Shown piece by piece: positions 57,901-64,000 of a DNA stretch of 64,000 nucleotides; positions within the stretch are counted from its first letter, which is position 1, and every line of letters begins with the position of its first letter. Source of the stretch: Vishniacozyma victoriae (lineage: Eukaryota > Basidiomycota > Tremellomycetes > Tremellales > Bulleribasidiaceae). The notes under the pieces were generated by a model, which was given only the letters and a program-made list of their open reading frames with translations, made no database searches and was not told where the DNA came from. A program made the translations under genes and the position numbers. The stretch lies in contig JADPYG010000088.1 of the NCBI GenBank assembly GCA_017654735.1, positions 1,054,001 to 1,118,000 of the forward strand, in the 5' to 3' direction.

Positions 57901-60900
57901 AAGCTCCCATGAGGTGTCTGGGCGGCTTCAGACGAGACTGGTAGATCCCAATCCCCCGTCCTCCAAGCTAGCTCCAACAGTAGAGGGTCATCGGCAGTTT
58001 CACCCTGTTGATACGAGCTTGTGGCTTTGTATAGTCCGGAAGAAAGATGATCGAATCCCATATCGTGTAGGTTGCTCATCATTGACAATGCGGAGGATCC
58101 GCTGGATCGGTGATTGGACCCGGTTTCAAAGGCAGCGCCATTCAGTCCGAAAGCCCGCCACGATTGCTTCTCGTGTTGCAGTCGGCGTAGCAACGCACTC
58201 TTGACATCATGCGTCTGAATCCCGTAGAATCCGTCAGGATCTTCGACGTTGCTGTATATCTCGTACATGATCTATTCATCAGCTGCAGTGTCGCATCTAG
58301 ACTCACATTTTGCACTCGAGGATCCAAAAGGTCCAGCCTCTGAGCATCATCATCATGCTTCATCTCCAAAAACATCAGAGCCGAAGCGAAAGCACCACAT
58401 TTAATGGCAGCTTCGCTGAGAAGAACCGGATCGATTTCGAGCCAGTGATCGAAGGACAATACCCCAGCCCGGAAGGCAGGTGCAAAGCCGCGTAAATGGA
58501 GGACGATCCGAATGATGATTTCCACAGCTCCTACCGAAGCTTGACTCCACTGGATGATTTGCGTAAAGTAGCGCGAAAGAAGTGATGATCTTGATTCGGC
58601 GACCAGCTTGCTCTTGGCCGATCCGCAGGTGAGCAGCGATTGGACCAGCCAGGGAAGCATTGTTGAAGCACATCCTGCCTGGGGCTCAAGTAAAGGGATG
58701 AAGCACGAGTAGAATACGTCGTCGGTCGAGAGGACGTTGCAGAGCAGGATGGCCAGGTGAGAAGCCCATGTATCGGGGTTGAGCGACCTCTTGACCCACG
58801 TTTCATCGGTTTGAAGCGCTTCGAGAGTGGCAGTCGATGGAGCATTGGGCGTATCTAGCGGTACAAGGAGTTCGAGTAATGGTTTCGGTGGAAGGGAAGA
58901 TTTGGCCGTCGCGGTATCGGTGCCGAATACAGTCTTTCTCGCCAGGAGGTCATTGATGGTCTGATACGATTTCCGCAATACTTCCATGGCGACAGATCGG
59001 ATTCGGTAGTCGTTGTGATGCGTCAATTCGGCTACTTTGGTGACGAGTACCACTCGAAGTAAAGTCGCAGGTTCCCTAGCGAGTCGATCGCTGAAACGTT
59101 GCAAGATCCGATCTTGTGATAGAGCGACGACTGTCTCCAAGCTTGGCGCATGGATGTCGCCATCCACCTGATCCAATAGATCCAATAGTCCAGATACACC
59201 GTCTGATGTAGAGCCAGCTTTCGATAAAGTCGCCCGGAGATGCCAAAAGGTCTTTTTGACGAATTCATCCCGATCACCGGTTTTAATCCCTTTTGCGAGT
59301 CCAGAGCAAAGTGTCATGGAACTGAAAGATTTTGCGGCGGGCGTTTCAGCGACAGAGCTGAGGTCGATGAAACTCGGTTCTGTCCAGCCATGGAAGAAAG
59401 CAGTGATTTCCTTGGGCCAGAATGCAAGTGCGAAATCAAGTGTCTTTTGGAACCCTTCTTGTGATGTCCATTGCTGGACTTGAGTTGCGAGCCAGGTATC
59501 GACAGCAAGACAGGTGGCAGCTGCTATTTTACCTTTCGTTCCGATCCGTTGACGAACTTCACCTAATTGGACCATGATTGCTGGTAAGTCGTGTAATTGA
59601 TCGTCTCCTGGTTGAACTTGCTGAAATCCCCATCTAAGCATTCTGACTACTATCTCGGGGTAATCAGTCTTGTCGAGTAGAGTGATGATCTCTCGGAGGA
59701 ACGTTTGCAGAATTGTCGGTTCTCGGACAGTCTTGGGAAAGAGAGCAACAACGAGAGCAAGACATCGTAGGTACCGCTTTTCTTCGGCCGCAAGGAACGT
59801 ATCATGGAGTAGTCGAAAGAGCATATCGAATGCTAGGAATACGATTTTGGCGGGATTGGCCGATGGATATTGCGATAAAAGGTGCGAGTGGGTCAGAAGA
59901 ATGGCCGAGCTCGGGTGGCAGGGATTGAGGGCCACGATAGCGTCTCCGCTACCTTCTTCTTCTATGGGGATCAATGTGCAGAACGTTTCTGGATCGGAAC
60001 CGGCTGTATTGACTGTATGGATTTGGAGTCGAACCACATCAGAGGTAGATTCGAGGTCCATCAGCACGAGGAGCTGTGCGAACACAGAGTCGATTCGCTG
60101 AGTGATCATGCTGGGAATATCGTCGTCGACAAGGGTGCGAGCTTTGGAGACCATCGATATGACATGTGTTTCGATCTCGGGTGAGGCTCCTCCCCTACCA
60201 ACAGCCTCGATGTATGCCAGAGCGGCAGCAGCCGGGAGGTGTTGCTTGAAAGCCCATGTGATTGATGTCGATGAAGCTTCGCACGCATCCTTGAACATGA
60301 CGAATCCATTGCTTTCGATAAGAGCGCTGGGTCCGACCATGTTTAACAATGCAGATCCAAAGGCAGCCTTGGTTGGAAATCCATATAGACGGAAAGGCTG
60401 CATAATTGTCTTTTGGCCTGACTCCAGTTGACTCAAGCAGATGATACTTGCATACGGCTTGAAGAGATCGGATATCGATGTCAAATGGAGCCGTTTAGCA
60501 ACAGCATGAACACCATGTTGAAAGTGTTGATGGATCGTCGGGGTCGTAGGTGGTATTTCGTAGAGATGAAACATGACGGTGGCACGTATTGTGACGCTGG
60601 CAATACAGCAATTTAATTTCCAGACGAGGTGATTCATGAACGAATCCCAATGATCTCTTTGGCCTGGTTGTCGGCTCAAGGCCTCAAAGTAGAACTCCGG
60701 ATGTTTTTGAGCGGGAAAGTCTTCGAGTAAAAATACGGCAGCAGAGGATGTTGCAGCTCGGACCCGGACTCGTGCGTCGATATCGACAAGAGCGCTCTGC
60801 ATGTATGCGAAGGGAGTGATGTCGTTGTCTTCCATATCCATCTCGTCGTCTTCTTTGAATTTCGACCATAGTGAGGTGGCGGCGTCATCGTAGTCGAGGA

Positions 60901-63900
60901 ATTCGTCGAGAAAGAGTATCATTGCCAGTCTTACTCGCCATGAAGCGATTTGTCCCCTCTCGGTCTTTCGCAGCAGGAACCTAGCAAGAATAATTGCTCT
61001 TTCGGGAATGTCAGTACTGCTGGCTTCAGGCGATACCCAGACCCATGCCGAATGTCCAAGGAAGGCGAGGGCGATTTCGAGCAGACCTTCGTTCCTTGAA
61101 TACCCATACGATCCGACCATTTCCTCCAGTGTTTCCAGGACTGCATCGACAGCACTCATGTTGAGCCGCAATAGGCCATCCTGCAGTGCATCACAGATGA
61201 CCAGACCAAGTTGAATAAATCGAGGACCTTCAGCGGCGAGCCATGCATTGATGACGGTCAGATCTCGGCCGGGGTGTCCGTTGGGAGATGTGAACATGGA
61301 ACCACATAGTCTGTAGCGTACCAGCTGGGACATGAGTGATGAGGTCGTTCGTCGACATTCGATTGCTTCGCGGGATAGAGGCATCGTTTCGGACTCGGCA
61401 ATTTTGATTTCGCCAAAATCGTCTTCAGTGACCTGGTGTGGCTGAAATGACGATGTGCCCATTGCACTTGATCCGGTGAAACCCGTTAATGCCGATTCGG
61501 TCAGAGGGAGCAATTCTTTCAGCGCTGCTCCAAGCTGTAGTCTCAGTATGGACCCAGAAGGGTGGGCTAAAGGATACTGACTGTTGGCTCGCCCCAGACA
61601 AGTTTCTGCAAATAATCGACGGAGTCCGATCCTGCTTCCATGTCTATATCTCCACCTTGATCAGACAGGACTCTGCGTATTCCCGATAGCTCAGGGGACG
61701 CATTAAGCAGTATAGGCCAGGTAGCAGGTCTATGCGAAGAAGCGGTTGAAAAAGGCTTGAAAGCAGTCCACATGAGATGCTGTCCAGGTATCGTGTGTGA
61801 CGATGAAGCGAGCGAGGGTCTGATCTTGCCGATAAGATGAATAATGGCCTGAATACAACTCGGCTCGACATGTGTACCGGACGCTTGGAGCGTGACGAGA
61901 TACGCTGAGGCAGCTATCACTATGTCTAGGGCTTTTCGGACCCTCTCGGGCGGGGAGAGGGCAGTGTCTTCTGCTGTTGGCCAATCTGTACTGAGGGCTT
62001 CGATGGAGCGAGTGAGGAATGATAGTGCAAGGCCAGGGCGTCCTTGTACCCCTTCTAGGCTATGCTGTGTTCCGGCCAGAAGCATCGATGGTGCCGATAT
62101 CGAGGTAGCTGGGCTGGTGGTCTTTTCCACCTTATCGGGAAACTCGGCATGTATGATGAGTCGGCGAAGTGGTCTCGTATTGTGTTCCTCTATCAGACGA
62201 TCCACAATAGCGCAATCTGGCAGTACATCGCTCGCTTCGAGGTCGCTCATGTGGAGCGGCGAAATTCCAGAGACTTCGCATACCAGTCGATAAATATCGG
62301 CAGCAGAGTACTGATCCATTCGAGCTCTCCCTTTCGCCCCATCAACAACAGACCACTTCATCAACCATCCCATCACGCGATCCTCTAACTTTTGCTGATA
62401 TAGCGTAGCATCGTTCCGAGCGATCGTGACAGCCGCACATAGGAAGGCGCAGACTGAATCGTATGGATACGGTGGTCCCTGTATTTCGATATTCGCCAAG
62501 ACTGTGCGGATGTCGGAAATGTGTTTTGGTGTATTTGCCAGACCACAACTGAGTAAGCAGGTCGCTGTATGACAGGCCGCGCGGGATAGAGCTGCAGTGG
62601 CGATCTTTCGAGTAGCATGGGCCCATACTCGATTCCAAGGAGTGTCTCCTCTTCTCGCGACCAAGCCCGACAGACCATCTGTTGACGTGGGAGCGGAATC
62701 GATCGATTGGTCCCCGACAATGGCGAGATGACTAAACGCGATCATGGCCCACGATTGGAGATTCGCATCTTCCTCGTCCAATAGATCGATCAGAACACGT
62801 CGTATGTCCCGTTGAGCCTCGGAGTGGAGTCGATCCTGATATCGATCGATAAAGAAGGTCAGTATTTGGACATGAAGGATCCGAGAGGCCGTGCTTCCAG
62901 CATCGATATTCGCGACGAGGGTTGAGATGGCATTATCGATCCGGCGACGCTTGGCGCTAGCTTGTGTCGAAGGTGTTAGGTTCTGGGTCGCGTGTGTCGT
63001 GTCGTAGAGCTACGAGTCAGCTTGTGGCAGACATCAGAAGATGCAGCTTACGTAGTAGCAGATATCAGCGTAGAGTTCCTCGATGACCCATGATAGGGCG
63101 CTCTCGTGGGAGAAATCAAAGCCAGCCTGTCGGTGAGTCTAGGCAATTTTTGTATTAAGGAAAGCTGACCTTCACGGCAGATGTCTCGAACGGATTATGA
63201 GTCTCCTTCTCTTTTCCCTTTCTCGATCTCACCTTTAATCGGACGACCGAGAGATCGAGAGGCTCCACTCCCCATCTCAGCTGTCCTTCTTTCGGAAGGT
63301 GATCCATGATCTTTGCCAAAGTCTCTCTGACTGATCCAATCTTGTCAAACTCTCCCGCAACCTTGTGCGTGACGAATGGCAACATTGTACGCAGAGCAAT
63401 GACGACCTGTTCCCTCGTGTCTTTCTTTCGTGTTGACCACAGCGCTCCGATTTGAGGCAGTAGTTTCAAGCTGGCTGATATCGTTTCGTTACGGGCATTG
63501 AGTTCCATTTCGGCGAGAATGAGGTTGAGGGTGCGGAGTACGGGAAGATGCGCGTTATTGTCGTTAGGGTATTGCTGGAAGAAACGGTGGATCTTGAGGA
63601 GCATGTTCGTTCCTGTTGATGGTTCCGGGATATATATCGTATCCTTCTCCGGCAAGGGCGAGAGCAAAGGGGCGGCAGGAGCGGAAAAGAGAATTGGTAA
63701 AAGACCGGCGATCTCGCCATTGATATTGGATAACGTCTTCTGCCTAGTGTGGGCGCTGTGCGATTGAGTCATATCTGGTTTCCTATCCACATCCATATCA
63801 CTCTCATCCTCCAGTTCGTCCTCTTCGTCATTCTCGCTCAACCTGACTGGATCGCCCAGGATTGATGCCCAGCATACTCCAACGACGATTCTCCAATTCA

Positions 63901-64000
63901 TCGAATCGAGACACTCAAGGTGGGGAGGGTATGAAAGGATAGTCTTGAGTGCTTTGATATAATCGATCGCGGCTGGTGGGAATATTTGACCTCCGTGAAC
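54912..64000 (-). CDS. TEL1: Checkpoint kinase Tel1/ATM (5' end beyond right edge)
   Basis: Giant PI3K-like protein kinase that senses double-strand breaks with MRN and maintains telomeres. More than 2,800 codons are in the window. The HEAT-repeat region fills about 58.3-64 kb (long exon 58142-61513). The FAT domain starts with MYEIYSNVEDPDGFYGIQT near 58260. The kinase domain contains IPSHKFIFLGPQLAAR, VLGGLHRPKRM, RLNYTRSVAVTSIVGHILG, the catalytic GDRHCSNIL, and HIDFG, where ATM and Tel1 normally have HIDLG. The C-terminus has LPLPNRSGVMEF upstream and the FATC domain ending in WQPWL after a last short intron. Several internal introns are short; the 5' exons and start lie outside the window. 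It is in tandem with the SIKE-type gene. Confidence 0.93.

Noticed and set aside
1..64000. tRNA, rRNA, CRISPR, transposon or viral sequence
   Set aside because: Looked for on both strands by eye; nothing convincing. A tRNA and repeat search would be needed to exclude small or degenerate copies.

Overview
The window looks like nuclear DNA of a basidiomycete yeast, probably from the Cryptococcus/Kwoniella (Tremellales) lineage. This is inferred from gene density, many very short introns (mostly 32-60 nt, often with a CTGAC/CTAAC-like branch site just before the AG), tightly packed divergent and convergent gene pairs, and the sequence character of the recognised proteins. There are no bacterial operons, CRISPR arrays, rRNAs, tRNAs or transposons that I can support.

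Layout. 1-6.3 kb: 5' part of a protein kinase (minus), a SAP-domain protein (plus), mitochondrial ribosomal protein L6 (minus), a BuGZ/ZNF207-type zinc-finger protein (plus) and an inositol monophosphatase (minus). 6.3-7.8 kb: a poorly preserved F-box-like locus. 7.8-19.3 kb: V-ATPase subunit G, symplekin/Pta1, an RTA1-type membrane protein, Cks1 (minus, built from micro-exons), a probable Mediator subunit 16, and a small membrane protein. 19.5-21.9 kb: a RING-CH ubiquitin ligase (minus) diverging from an uncharacterised Pro-rich protein. 22.2-33.4 kb is the accessory-looking part: three F-box-like fast-evolving genes (one with a clear frameshift, one with a doubtful 3' end), a Zn2Cys6 transcription factor with a 2.4-kb upstream region, and a small secreted ricin-B-like protein with a TATA box and a direct repeat in its promoter. 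33.9-53.2 kb: a Zds1-like protein, the GPI-transamidase subunit PIG-S/Gpi17 (with a GC-AG intron), a small unknown protein, an Axl2-like cadherin-fold membrane protein, the F-box/WD40 protein Met30, an OPT oligopeptide transporter (minus) and proteasome subunit alpha-3. 53.3-64 kb: a SIKE/FGFR1OP2-family coiled-coil protein and the large checkpoint kinase Tel1/ATM, which runs off the right edge.

Most genes are single-copy housekeeping genes of unrelated pathways (DNA damage signalling, cell cycle, mRNA 3' processing, protein turnover, GPI anchoring, vacuolar acidification). I see no multi-gene pathway cluster. The most unusual sequence features are the extreme exon structures (ATG-only first exons and 12-22 nt micro-exons), a possible 19-nt intron or frameshift, the C9-tract frameshift, the His-rich insert in Met30, and the unexplained F-box-like genes. 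Exon coordinates were worked out by hand from splice consensus, reading frame and family conservation. Where I give a total exon length, it was checked for divisibility by three.
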